From NCBI GenBank assembly GCA_015143295.1, contig CM026568.1:20714607-20778606 (forward strand): DNA of 64,000 nt, given 5' to 3'. Below, piece by piece: positions 45,246-56,400 of this stretch. Within the stretch, counting starts at the first letter, position 1. Every line of letters starts with the position of its first letter. The notes under the pieces are model-generated. The model was not told the DNA's origin. It did no database searches and worked only from the letters and a program-made list of their open reading frames with translations. The stretch is from Tetracentron sinense (lineage: Eukaryota > Streptophyta > Magnoliopsida > Trochodendrales > Trochodendraceae). The translations under genes and the position numbers were made by a program.

Positions 45246-45605
45246 TGAGACACATCATACTAGCACTAATGCACTGGATCCACTGTTATCAAAATCGGAC
45301 CGGATCGACCGGTCGAATTGGAAAAATCGGGAACCGGTCCCCTCGCCAATTCCCAAAACCGAAATTCTTTATCAAAACCGGCCAGAACCGGTCAAAACCA
45401 GGGAAAATGGGGGAGGGGGAATGAAGAAAAAAGTACAAAAAGTACATGGTGGAACCGGGAATTGGCCACCCTACCAGTTTGATGCCTAGTCCGGTTGTGA
45501 AAACAATGACTGGATCTCATCATACTTTGCAGTTAAGCGTGCTTGGACGAGAGTAGTAGTAGGATGGGTGACCTCCTGGAAAGTCCTCATGTTGCACTTG
45601 CACCC
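45246..45605 (+). mobile_element. 5S-rRNA-derived sequence, probable Cassandra LTR, split by a MITE
   Basis: 45246-45280 matches the 5' part of plant 5S rRNA (CATACTAGCACTAATGCAC). 45509-45605 matches the rest, including box A (AGTTAAGCGTGC), the intermediate element (GAGAGTAGTAG) and box C (GGATGGGTGACCTCCTGG). With the insertion left out, the 5S-like part is about 120 bp, the right length. Cassandra TRIM elements carry such a 5S sequence in their LTRs. The downstream 45606-45730 may be the rest of that LTR, but ends and partner were not found. It is not a working 5S gene. Confidence 0.75.
45281..45508. mobile_element. hAT-type MITE inserted in the 5S-derived sequence
   Basis: The 228-bp unit has ends CACTGTTATCAAAATCGGAC and, in reverse, CATTGTTTTCACAACCGGAC. 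A perfect 8-bp duplication ACTGGATC (45273-45280 and 45509-45516) flanks it. Interior repeats of CCGGTC/GACCGG are typical of a widespread plant hAT MITE type. Confidence 0.9.
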
Positions 45606-46137
45606 CTCCGGTTGAGTTCAACTCTTGTAAACCCCTCGGGCCACCCGCATAGGTTCCATGGTTCTCATGGGCCTTAGGCTTACCAATTCATGTGAGTTGA
45701 GGGGTCTTGCATGCGCCCAAGATTTACCTGGTCTACCCAAAAGAGTGGGTTTGGGGTTCCTATGCCTTATGAATCAGTCTATGGTTACTCCCAAATACAC
45801 TCCCCAATCCTAACCTTTTAATTCAAATAATTATGGATCAAGATTAGATTTGGTTTGACACTAGCTCTAATCTTGACCATTAATTATTTTAATTAAAGGA
45901 TTAAGATTTGAGAGTATACTATAATTTTTTTTTTGGTCACTGATTTGAGAGTATACTTGGAAGTACTCATAGATTGACTCATGCCTTATTACATATCAAA
46001 ATTAAATGCATTCCAATACTATGCCTTATGTTATTATTATTTCAAAATGTCTTATGTAATTACATTTTCAAAATTATATTATACTTTGAACCAAAAAAAA
46101 CAGTATTATACCTTATATTAACACTTTAATAAAAATC

Positions 46138-46268
46138 TATATCAGTGGTAGTGTGTCCCCTCATTAAGAGGGAGGTTCCGGGCTCAAGTCCCATGGAGGT
46201 GGGTGTTGTGATTTCCCCACACTTTTGTAGAGTAGATACTAACTCCTAACCCTCTGTGCAAAAAAAAA
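46138..46268 (+). mobile_element. tRNA-derived SINE with A-tail
   Basis: A-box-like ATCAGTGGTAGTGTGTC, then B-box-like GGGCTCAAGTCCCAT about 35 bp on, a body with GTAGAGTAGATACTAACTCC, and a nine-A tail. The same 3' body is found in reverse at 30375-30520. Confidence 0.75.
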
Positions 46269-47079
46269 CTTATACTATACATATAAGATTTATATATGCA
46301 TTATGTTAATAACGCGTTAAAATATAATAGAAACAGGAAGCATTCAACTAAAATACATAACGAATTATAGTATATTATATATAATTTCATTATAAATGTC
46401 CGGTGGGTTTGGCAGTTTGGGTTGAAAATTGCTACCCTATTTTATTTTTTGTTGAAACCTTATTTAAATACATAGCAAAGAATCACTAATGCATGATAAG
46501 GGTCATTAATACGTGCATGACATTAGTGGATGCTTGTCATGCCTATTTGGAAACTAAATGCATTAGGAATTAACGGCAATGATGGATTCACATGCTTCAA
46601 TAGGAATTAACGGCAATGATGGATTCACATGCATGCAACGTAAGATGTATGTGTTGTTTGTTTTGTCAAAAAAAAATAAAAATTACGTTTGACGTTATCC
46701 AAAGTTTTTTTTGCCAATGAAATCTAAAATGAAACCTTACATTAGTTGAAAAGTTTATCTATATATATATATATATAGATATATATAGAGAGAGAGAAAA
46801 TAAGACATGGAAAAAGAGTTGTGGTTGGCTGGCAGAATTTTTCTCTCATTTGCAAGATTTTTCATGTTTGGCGTGAGTGCAATTGAGCGACTGATTGGCT
46901 TGCCAAGAGTTGTATTGCTCTTTCCTTTGTTTCCTTTTCTTCAAGGGTCTTCCGTAGCGATATCCAGACTATCATCTATAGGTCTTGAAAGAAGTATATC
47001 ATAGTGTAATCATATAATTTATCGATATATCTAGTCGGGTCTGCCTAACCTAGCTTACCTTCCAAAAAAATGATTTAGG
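46269..47079. other. Intergenic with a short tandem repeat
   Basis: A 37-bp unit (AGGAATTAACGGCAATGATG) is duplicated at about 46564-46636. A (TA)n/(GA)n microsatellite lies at 46761-46798. No gene. Confidence 0.55.
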
Positions 47080-47285
47080 AGTAATTTCTATCAACATATA
47101 CGTAGCCTCTAACACTCTTTAAGTCAGGTTTAAAAAGTTTAACCTCTATGATTTAAAAAATTATTTTATTTTTCTAAAAACAAGGTTAGATTTTTTAACC
47201 TTAAGAGTTACTAAATCTTAACCATGGTTAAAGGGAGTTAACAGGGACACATGGCGAGTTGGAGGGGATAAGTCAAAATATTTTA
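47080..47285. mobile_element. Partial fold-back element
   Basis: It contains AATCTTAACCATGGTTAA and GGGACACATGGCGAG, with AAGTTTAACCTC and AAGGTTAGATTTTTTAACC around a short AT-rich centre. It belongs with the elements near 24, 29, 42 and 63 kb by shared core. Ends not resolved. Confidence 0.45.
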
Positions 47286-47619
47286 CTTTGGCTGGGGAGA
47301 GATTTAGGGAGTAAATCCTAAATATTGATCTATAAAGCAGGTTTAGGAAAGGTTATAATTTTAAAATGGGTATTTCAATGCCTTATTTCAAAAACTAAAA
47401 GTTGTAATTTGTAATTAACCTTACTTATAAAGGCTCCGATTGTTCGCACATAAATAGTTTTACAACGTAAATTATTTATGGTGTAAAAACTCTTATGGTA
47501 AAAAAAAAAAAAAGTTTTATACTTTTTTTGTTATTGTTTAGTTGCATTGTTGAAAATAAATCGAAAAATTTCTTTATGCTACTTATTTGTATTAAGAGTA
47601 GAGTAACATTGAAAATTAC

Positions 47620-48070
47620 ATGTAAGAGGAGATTTTTGTCATTCAAATAAAAAATATTTTTATAAACTTTTTAGTTGAAATTTTTTCGTTATTTAGAATA
47701 CATGTGAATATGAGGTATTTTTATTATTTTAGAAAATACATGTAAAAGGGTTTTTTTTTTTTCATTTTAGAAAATACATATAGGGAGTATGTTTGTTATT
47801 TTAGAAAATATGAGTGTAGAGGTGCATTTTTGTCATTTAGAAAATATATGTGAAAAATGATATTATTGTTATTTAAAAAATATATTTGAAGAGTGATATT
47901 ATGTAATTTTGAAAAATACACGCGTAGGGTTATTTCTGCTATTTTAAGAAATATATGTGAAGAAAGGTATTTTTATTATTATGCAACAAGTAGTAAAGGG
48001 GTATTTATGTCATCTTAAATGTGACTAGTGAATGTTTTGTCATTTTAATAAATATATGTGAAGAATAATA
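47620..48070. repeat. Degenerate minisatellite, unit about 40-46 bp
   Basis: About nine units contain GTATTTTTGTCATTTTAGAAA and ATATATGTGAAGA in varied forms. Unit length and sequence drift suggest age. No coding. Confidence 0.75.
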
Positions 48071-50261
48071 CTTTTGCCAAAATTTATTTAAAGGGATGAA
48101 AATTTAATAGAAAAATGACATTCAAAATTTTAAAATGTAAGTTATTTTTTACAAAAATTGCTTATTTTCTATAAAACATTTTTACAACATGCAAAAAATA
48201 ATATTTTTCATGGATTTAATTTATTTTTTCCTATTTTACATCGAAACAATCATAGCATAGAATATAAGTGTAGAGTTATGAGTCTCTAGAATCCATTCCA
48301 CCTATAAAGAGAACCATATCTCATTCATAAGATAAACTGCTTCGTTTATATTTGTTATTGAGTTTAAATACAAGCCACAATAGTTATATAAGCAGATTTA
48401 TAATGCAAAATCTCTTATAATTTCAAAACTGCATCATCTTACAGTGAAAAAGGGAGCTCTACCAAATACTATGGAGAGGCTCATATTTATTTATTTTTAC
48501 ATATTCACTTTTTATTTTTTAGCAAATAAGGACGAATTTGATCCCAAGTTATGCTTTGACACCTAACAACTTTACCAACTTAGCATTCTGACATTAGTAT
48601 CTAGGTCATGGTATCAACTACTTCAATACATCTTCTGGGAAGATACACAATATCATATTTTAAAGTTGAGATTAACCATGAACAACTCTTATTGAACAGA
48701 AACCCAAAAAATGCATTGGGATGGGTATTTATAGAAAAATTTTAACGTTAAAAAATACTCATCTTTTTTTTATATTTGTAATTACCACACTATCACTTTC
48801 CAAGGCAATTTTTTGGATTGTTCCAGTTGACTGTTCAATCGGAACTCCTTTCATAGTTAATATCTTTAAAGTTTGGGCCATTTTAATGAAGAGGGAGTGC
48901 TACCTCAATTTTATGAAAGGGTCAAACATTTTTTAATGTGACCTACTAAAAATTGATTTGACTTTCACACCTATATGATTAATGGTCAATAAGATTTTAG
49001 GCTAGTGCTCTCTTAGTATGGGATCTCAAACACAACTAGAGCTGTTTTCACATATGTTGATATGCACCAATTGGGTTTTGGTAGTCCGTACACAAAATGC
49101 CCCAAAGCAACACATTGCGCAAATTCAGCTAAGAGTTCTTATTTTTGACATCAGTGTTTTCCTACCCATGGTCTTAGAGGGACCCAATTCATCTATGGTT
49201 GAGTGTTACAACTTAATTTAATCCAAATTAATGGACATAAAATTAAGAGTAAAAATAATATAGTGCATAAGAGACACAATTGAAATATCTGGTAAGCACA
49301 GGGTTGAATCTACAGGGATTGACTGTTGTGCAACAAGAATTAAAGAAACGAAATCGAGAGAGAAAAGAGAGATTTAAAATCGGTTTTTCACTCAATGATA
49401 GTGGAGCAAAAGCCACTGAAAATGTAAAGTAAGAAAAAGAGATCTAAGGCTTCAGGAGAATATATCCACCTATCTCTCCTTATGCTTAGATTTGGATGAA
49501 AACGCATCTAGAATTAAATAATGATTTAATCTAGATGAAAAATACTACGATAAAACCACTGATGATTAATTCAATTGAATAATTACAGAAATTTAAAAAG
49601 CACTTTGTATCCAACTCATAGGGGATCCAAGCATTCTATATATCATTAGATCACGGAATCAAAGAACATATAGAAAGAAATAATTAACCAAACTAAGAAA
49701 ATTATTCAATTAAAATTAATAATCAAACCATCCACATCGTCCACATAAGTTGGAAAATGTTTCAAATCCTTAACCTTGGAAGGGTGTTTAGCTAACCATT
49801 ATTAGAGTTGTCATTCTCCTTAATGATTTACTTAACATTATAATAACTCAAATAAAAAAGAAGAATTAAAATAAGAAAACAAACTAAGGGACAAAAGAGG
49901 GGAGAGATAAGAGAACCAAAGACAACCCAAAAAAAATCAATCTCCAAAGAGAGTATTTACACCAATAAAGCAACCACAGGTGGACAAAAGCACCAAGGGA
50001 GAAAGAGACTAGCTAGGGACGCCCCCCAAGAGTTTAAATAGGGCTGGACGTCCAACCCTTCTTTTCCTCTTACAAACTTACTTGTTTCCTTTTTCTTAAG
50101 ACATCTTAAAAGGAAACATGACATCACCACTTTTGCCTTTCTTTTTTCGTTCTTTAGTATAATGGAAATATCTCAATACCACCTTTTTCCACTTTCTCTA
50201 TTTTGGAAGTATTCACTTATGTATCAAATTCTTCTCCACAGGCAAACGATCACTCCTTCCT
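48071..50261. other. Anonymous region
   Basis: No host gene found. The block 49230-50060 (GTGCATAAGAGACACAATTG, GGGTTGAATCTACAGGGA and on) has the look of a dispersed plant repeat, but no ends or duplications were found. Small open frames at 48721 and 49018 match nothing known. Confidence 0.45.
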
Positions 50262-50940
50262 CTTTTTTTTTTCTTTTTTTTTTGGTTAAAAGACATTATA
50301 TTAAATGTTAAACCTCATTTACATAGTTATTCCAAGAAATGCAGGGTGTCTCCTGCCAGGAAAGAAATTGAGGGAAAGGAGATTTCCCCAGGCTTATATT
50401 TAAAGCCACCTGAGCAAAATTGTGTGCTGCTTGGTTTACCTCACGCCGGGCAAACTGAATCTTAACAAGCCTGTTGAGCGTCCATAGGTCTTTTATATGA
50501 GCAACAATTGTAGAGATTTCCCAGTGCACGAACGAGGAGAGATCATTTAGACAATCAGTAAGTTCTTTTGAGTCGAACTCAATGATAACATTTCTCCACT
50601 TAGCCATTTCTATGACTTGAAAACCCAATCGGATTGCCTCTACTTCCGCCACTCTACTGGATCCGCCTGTAAGGGGACGCAGACATAAACAAACCAGCCT
50701 TCCCAGATTGTTACGGACTACAATCCCAGCCCCTGCCCCTAAATCGCTCAGTGAGGAAGCACCATCAGCATTTATCTTCAACCATCCCATAGGGGGAGGC
50801 ACCCAAAGTATTTGCACTATTTTAGGAGAGGTAGCTTCGTCCAGAGCCTACTCCTCATGCAGACTACTACATGTTTTCGCAAGTATCTCCCCCACTAATA
50901 CCTCCACTAGGAGTTTTTGCCCAGAATCTTCTGTAAAGCC
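50262..50940 (-). mobile_element. LINE 3' end (L1 type), 5'-truncated
   Basis: The minus strand carries an RNase H domain (50308-50817), a short 3' UTR and an A-tail interrupted by a G (50262-50283 on the + strand as T-runs). Upstream, frames such as KLLVEVLVGEILAK extend to about 50940 before an in-frame stop near 50850. Beyond it begins LTR copy C. Truncation at the 5' side and the A-tail are usual for target-primed insertion. No clear target duplication. Confidence 0.8.
50308..50817 (-). pseudogene. RNase H domain of a LINE polyprotein
   Basis: 169 residues. WLKINADGASSLSDLGAGAG (first catalytic aspartate), SRVAEVEAIRLGF (glutamate) and NVIIEFDSKEL (second aspartate) form the RNase H core; VKIQFARREVNQAAHNFAQ is the usual C-terminal helix region. 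This is the RVT_3-type domain found at the end of plant L1 LINE ORF2 and in many proteins annotated as putative ribonuclease H. Upstream reverse transcriptase is absent, so it is a fragment, not a host gene. Confidence 0.85.
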
Positions 50941-50941
50941 C

Positions 50942-50973
50942 TGATCGATCTAAACTAACTCCCGATCGATCGG
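50942..50973. promoter_or_regulatory. Palindromic-unit cluster in LTR copy C
   Basis: Two units, TGATCGATCT (50942-50951) and CGATCGATCGG (50963-50973), lie about 65 bp upstream of the TATA-like box of the same LTR. The cluster may be longer in an intact copy; here it meets the LINE boundary. Confidence 0.55.
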
Positions 50974-51548
50974 AACTCACGAATTTTGTTTTTAAAAATC
51001 CTCAAATCACGGACTTTAGGGTTTTAAACCCCTAGGACTATAAATAGAGGTTCTATTTCGAAGGATTAGAGTGTTCTAAATATTTTTAACCTAATTTGGC
51101 AAAGGAGAAGAGAAAACCTAGGGTTCTAAGAGAGATTTACTTGGGGAAGAAGGAGATTGCTCAAGCATGGAAGATTTAGAATGTTCTATATAATGATGAA
51201 TGAGAGTTTCTACTCATAGAATGGAGATTTAGGCATGTGTTTAAGATGTTGGAAAATGATGGTTAAAGCTTATTGGTTAGTTAATTAATGAATTGTTGGA
51301 AATTGTGGAAGGAAAGTGAAGATGGATTGGGTTTGAATGAATGGTTATGAGATTGGGATGTGTGTCTATGATAATGTATGCTTGGAATGAAGTATGAGGT
51401 ATATGAATTGGAGGAATGGTGTTTGTTTTTATGTATGAATGGAAATGGAACGAGTTTAATGTTAAGAAATGTATTATGGAAATGAATGCATTATGCTAAA
51501 AATTTTAGCTATAATTCTTATGTTAAGCTATGCTAAAATGTTAATTAT

Positions 51549-52136
51549 GTCCCGTTTGGTTGCACTTCCGTTTTCTGTTTTCTAAAACAAAATTTTGAAA
51601 ATTTTTACACAAACCATGTTTGGTAACATGTTTCTGTTTTTTTTTTTTTTTAAATTAGTAACGAATTTTTGAAAATCAAGATAACAGAAATTTTATGTTA
51701 CCTCTATTTTTAAAACAAAAAACAAAAATGGAAAACATGGACCCACCCACCCACAATACAACCACAATACCACCACCATCTACCACGACACCACCACCAT
51801 CACCATCACCCACTTACCCACCCACCAACCACCATCACTACCACCACCCACAAACACAATACCATCACCATCCACCACGACAATACCACCCACCACCGCC
51901 CACTACGGACCACCACAATACTACTACCACCACCACCACTACCACCCCCCACCACTACCACCACCATGAATTGAAATGATTTAATCATATTTACCACATT
52001 TATTTTTTTGTTTTCCTTTTTTTAAAGCAAGTAACAATTAGTAATGCCAAACGTGTTTCTTACAAAAAAAATTGAAAACAGAAAATCATTTCCAATTTTT
52101 AAAAACAGAAAAATGGAAGTGTATCCAAAGGGCCCC
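51549..52136. mobile_element. MITE with an internal CCA-rich minisatellite
   Basis: The ends GTCCCGTTTGGTTGCACTTC and, in reverse, GGGGCCCTTTGGATACACTT are inverted repeats, continuing with TTTTCTGTTTT and AAACATGTTTGG-like phrases for about 100 bp. The centre (51745-51965) is a CCA/CAC-rich simple repeat. Open frames over it are rich in Thr, Pro and His only because of the repeat. Superfamily uncertain. Confidence 0.7.
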
Positions 52137-54309
52137 TATGCTTCTCATGTTAAATTATGTCTTATTTATATTGAATGGTGGTTGGTATTCGGGTAAGCCA
52201 AAACCTAGAGGGAAGTCTTTCAGATCGGGAATTCTCTAACCATTCAGAATAGGACGTTATGGTGTAGTTTCCATGGTAGGAGATCGGAACCTAAGGGATG
52301 ACCTACTTGAATATTAATTGCAACACTCAAGCACACATTCACTTGCATGGTAAGTCTTTAAGTCTCATGGGTTCACATGTCTCACAAGAATACATACATG
52401 GCTCGAATATCTCATAAGCTCATAAGTATTAGTCCGCGGAAAGGACATGAAATCTCATAAGAAATATCTCGCAAGCTCATAAGAACATGCAACATGTAAG
52501 ATCAAGTCTAAGAGTCTCTCACGATCACAAGTCCACACGAGTCAAGATGAAAATATGATATGTCTCGCATGTTCTTACGCACTCTGATTATATGTTTATG
52601 AAATGGTTATGATATTGATTATGTTCAAATGATATTATATTGTTGGTTAGACTGCATATACGTTGAGTGTTTTCAATAATCAGTCAACCTGTTATTGTCA
52701 GCGGGTATAGAACAGGAGTACACGGCGGAGCCGTGGATTGAGGAGTTTTATGTCGAGGAAAAAGAAGAAAGTGAGCCTCCAGTTGAGGAAGCTCAAGAGT
52801 TGGATAGGTGGCCATACTATTAGGCCTTGTTTTACTTTTTTGAAAGGATTGTAATAGACTTATGTTACTTAGGTTGATGTTTCTTAGAATCATATACTTT
52901 GTTGGATTTTAGTTATGGTGGGTTATGTTCATATGGGTCAGACTTATGCAAGATGGTTTGGTTATTATATATTGAATTTTATTATTCTCATTTTTGGAGA
53001 CTCGTGGTTAGTATGTCTTGTATATCATGGGATTTTAAGCAGGTTTAAAAATTGTGGTGACTCAATGTCCCATTTTGGTCAAGGTGGGATTTAGGGTCAT
53101 TACACTTTGTATTCTTCCTCAATCCACGGACCTGGAGCACAGATGTCGAATCCCAAACCTATCAAACAATAACAGTTTGGCTAAGCATTGGAAATACTCA
53201 GCAGATACAATGCATAATTAACAATATAAATAACATGCATTTTCAGTCATATCATACTTTATAATATCAGAGTGCGGAAACATAAGCCGTTCGTATAATC
53301 ATTCCATGACATTTTCATATTCATGACTCATGTAGACTTGTGATACATATGCAGACTCATGTCCATTCATACTAGGTTCATCATTCCATCAATAACCATA
53401 CCAATTTTCATTATCATACCAGAGTTCTAAGGTCCATACCATTCTAGGTATGTACCATATTTTCATGTCATCACAAGCTTACCAATTTCGTACCAGGGTT
53501 CCAAGATCCATACCATTCTAGGTTCATATCATATTTTCATGCCATCACAGGCTTACCAATTCCATACCAGGGTTCCAAAGTCCATATTCTAAAGTCCGTA
53601 CCACCTGTATGTAAATTCATGCCCATATCCATACCATATGCATATAAATTACATGCTCATATCCATACCATCTGCATGTAAATTTCATGCTCATATTTGT
53701 TCTCACTAGGTCCATACCGTTCATATCAGGGCCCTATCAATCATATGGGTATATATGTAGACTTACCAACTAGTGGACTCATGCAAACTTACCAACATAC
53801 CATGCCGTGAGACTTGTGCTTGACCGTGTCATGATTAAGCTTTTATCTAGGCTATCTCTTAGGTTCCGATACCTTACCATCGAAATTCTACTATAATGGC
53901 CCCGTACCACAATAGTTAGAGAATGCTAGGTTAATAGCATTATCCCCTAAGCATTGACCTATCCGAAAATTTAATCATTATAGATATATAAATAAACATA
54001 ATTTAACATGTGAAATCATACAAAATATTTATCATTCAATAGGGTATTAACATCAATTCATGTTAAAGAGATTATCAATATCATCTAATAATGTAAAATT
54101 GTAAATCCTTCATCATTCATTATACCATAATCCAACATACATCCGATCCTCCATAAATAATTTATATCCATCATCCATTCTCATCCTCCTTATTCAATCA
54201 AGATCCATCATAAGTTATACTCTAGCAATAATAGCAATTTAAAACAAGATCCAGGATTTTATCAATATTCTTTCCATGAGTTCATGTCATGTCTTTAGAT
54301 CTAAACTTT

Positions 54310-54620
54310 AAAGTCATGTATAATCATTCTACTCAATTAGGGTTTATCTATACTCAATCTTGATTTGAAACTAGCACTCTAAATCTTAAAAATCACGTAG
54401 AATCTACTCAATTAGGGTTTATCTACACTCAATCATGATCCTGAAAACTAGCAATCTAAATCTTAAAAATCACATAAAATCATTACTCAATTAAGGTTTA
54501 TCTACACCCAATCATGATCTTGAAATTAGCAATCTAAATCTTAAAAATCACATAAAATCATTCTACTCAATTTGGGTTTACCTACACCCAATCATGATCT
54601 TGAAAACTAGCAATTCTTAT
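54310..54620. repeat. Tandem repeat of about 80 bp, four copies
   Basis: Each unit has CTACTCAATTAGGGTTTATC, CAATCATGATC and CTAAATCTTAAAAATCAC. It lies within LTR copy D. Confidence 0.85.
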
Positions 54621-54667
54621 TAATTAAAATCGTTAATTATACAAAGTATCAAACATTTCAAGATCGT

Positions 54668-56160
54668 TGTTGCCCAATTATTGGACCCTAGAGGGGGGGG
54701 GGGGGTGATTAGGGTCAATGGTTGATTTAAATTAATATTTAGCTTCTTTTTGCGGAATTTCAGATTGAATTAAATTAACAATGATAGAAACAATTATTGA
54801 AAAGATAAATGAATTGATAAGAGATAAAGAGTGTAAACATAGCAGAATTGTTATCGAGGTTCGGCACTCCCACCTACGTCCCTACCTTAAGTTCTCGGCT
54901 CAAAGGATTCAACACGATTTCACTATCGCACGAGCTTCTTTCCAGGTGAAGCCCAAACCTTTACAATCATTTTCCTAGGTGAGGATTACCACCTTCAATA
55001 CAAGAGAACACTCTCTCTTGACTTTGCAAAGCTCTCCGGTTTTTCAGACAAGAATCCACGATTCTTAATTTCCTTTTATACAAAAGAGTTGTTGGATTTG
55101 AATCCAAATAATAAAGCTCCTTAATGAGTTGAATAAGATTGGAATGCACACTCTACAAATCTCTCAAAAGAATGAGAATTGAAAGCTCAAATAAAGAGAA
55201 ATGTGGTTCTAGGTTTTTCAATGATGTTCTTGATGAGAATTGAATACTATTGAATGATTTGATCAATGGTAGTTCAAGAATAATTCCAGAGTTATTTAAA
55301 GTTCATTTATGAACTATATTTATAGTTGAGGAATGAATAATGTCGTTGAGGAATTCATAAATGCGAAAATAACCGTTAAAAAACTAGCCATTATGAGCAT
55401 TTTGCTGATTCCCAGAGGTAACCGTCGACGGATGAGATTTCCATCCTGAAACCGTCGACGATTCATAAGACAGAAAGTTTTTAAACTTTTTGTAACATCA
55501 ACCATTAACGGCTGGCCAATCCTCTGGCCCATCCATCGACGGTTCAAGCTTAAATTCTCATGAACCTCTATTTTTAAAGACCAATAAGATGGGAATGATT
55601 TTCTAGTTCTTTTGATTTCCCTTAATTATGATTTTAACCATAATTTAAGATATCCTAGGGCCCTGGAATATTTTTCAATAAATTCTAGGATTTCTAAGGT
55701 TAATCTAGGTGCTTGAGTATTTCAACATTCCATAAGTTTGAGGACTTTTTACATAAGTCCTAGACTCATAAATTCAATAATATCTTCCTTGAGAGTTTCT
55801 CTTCAACTTGATTATGGCCTTCGAATTGGTCTTTGACTTACGATCTTCCTTTCTTGATTATGGATCCATCTTGGACTTTGGATATAATTTTGAGATCTTC
55901 AATTTGATTCACATAACCCAAAGACTTGATCTTGACTTTGATGGCATTATATATGATTTCACGACTTGAAATTTGGAGTTCATCTTGGATTTTCTTTAAG
56001 TCACTTTCTTTCTTCATGCCTTGATTTGATGTGTTAATGTTTTCTTAATCAGAATTTTATATAAACTTTATAGAACCATTAATACCAATATGATCATTCC
56101 ATTAATGTGTTATCATCAAAACTATTAAGGGTACATAGGGTTGTAACATTTAGGCTAACA
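54668..56160 (-). mobile_element. Solo LTR of a second family, nested in copy D
   Basis: Ends TGTTGCCCAATTATTGG and GTTGTAACATTTAGGCTAACA (in part) give TG/CA on both strands. Flanks ATCGT (54663-54667) and ATCAT (56161-56165) are a 5-bp duplication with one difference. A reverse TATA-like box (CTATATTTATAG, near 55314-55325) and a palindromic cluster (55421-55546) fix the minus orientation. No internal region or partner LTR. G-run at 54693-54705. Confidence 0.75.
55421..55546. promoter_or_regulatory. CCGTCGACGG palindromic cluster in the nested LTR
   Basis: Units ACCGTCGACGGAT (55421), ACCGTCGACGATT (55451), ACCATTAACGGCTGG (55501) and CATCGACGGTT (from 55534) occur, the last in opposite sense. 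They begin about 90 bp upstream of the TATA-like box on the minus strand. The arrangement parallels that in family X though the palindrome is different. Confidence 0.6.
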
Positions 56161-56400
56161 ATCATCTCCCTATGATCAAATGCTTGCGAAATGCCTTGGA
56201 TCTCGATTTCTAAGCGATCCTTCTTCTCCAATTACAAACCCTTTGAAATCCCTAACTTTCCCCCTTTTACTTTCTCCAAAACTCTTAGATGGATTATCTA
56301 ACCCTAAACCCACGAAATAAAGGGTATATATATGGTTTGGAACCTTAAAATATTTTTTTTTTAAAGTCAGAATCAGTGTTTTTTCGGAAAAATTCTGTTC

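Larger units (their letters stand above)
50941..53104 (+). mobile_element. LTR, family X copy C
   Basis: It runs from the palindromic cluster (50942) through a TATA-like box (ACTATAAATAGAGG, 51037-51050) to GGGTCATTACA (53104). It matches copies A, B and D in reverse orientation, for example GCAGGTTTAAAAATTGTGGTGAC (in part) against 2420-2450. A MITE (51549-52136) has inserted. The left end is cut by or adjoins the LINE fragment. No coding. Confidence 0.65.
53105..56400 (-). mobile_element. LTR relic, family X copy D, split by another LTR
   Basis: The segment 53105-54667 matches copy B (TATCAGAGTGCGG(G)AACA, CTCAATCCACGG). The segment 56161-56400 matches copy A (GATCTCGATTTCTAAGCGAT, TTTTTCGGAA). 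The LTR 54668-56160 separates them. It includes tandem units of about 80 and 40 bp at 53390-53700. The left end abuts copy C; the right limit is approximate. No coding. Confidence 0.55.

Noticed and set aside
45509-45605. Working 5S rRNA gene
   Set aside because: The 5S-like sequence is interrupted by a 228-bp MITE and stands alone, not in an array.
51695-51979. Thr/Pro/His-rich frame of 94 residues
   Set aside because: Encoded by a CCA/CAC microsatellite inside a MITE.
54693-54705. G-quadruplex or regulatory G-run (also 21473-21485 and 32953-32967)
   Set aside because: Single homopolymer runs, liable to sequencing error; no four-tract arrangement.
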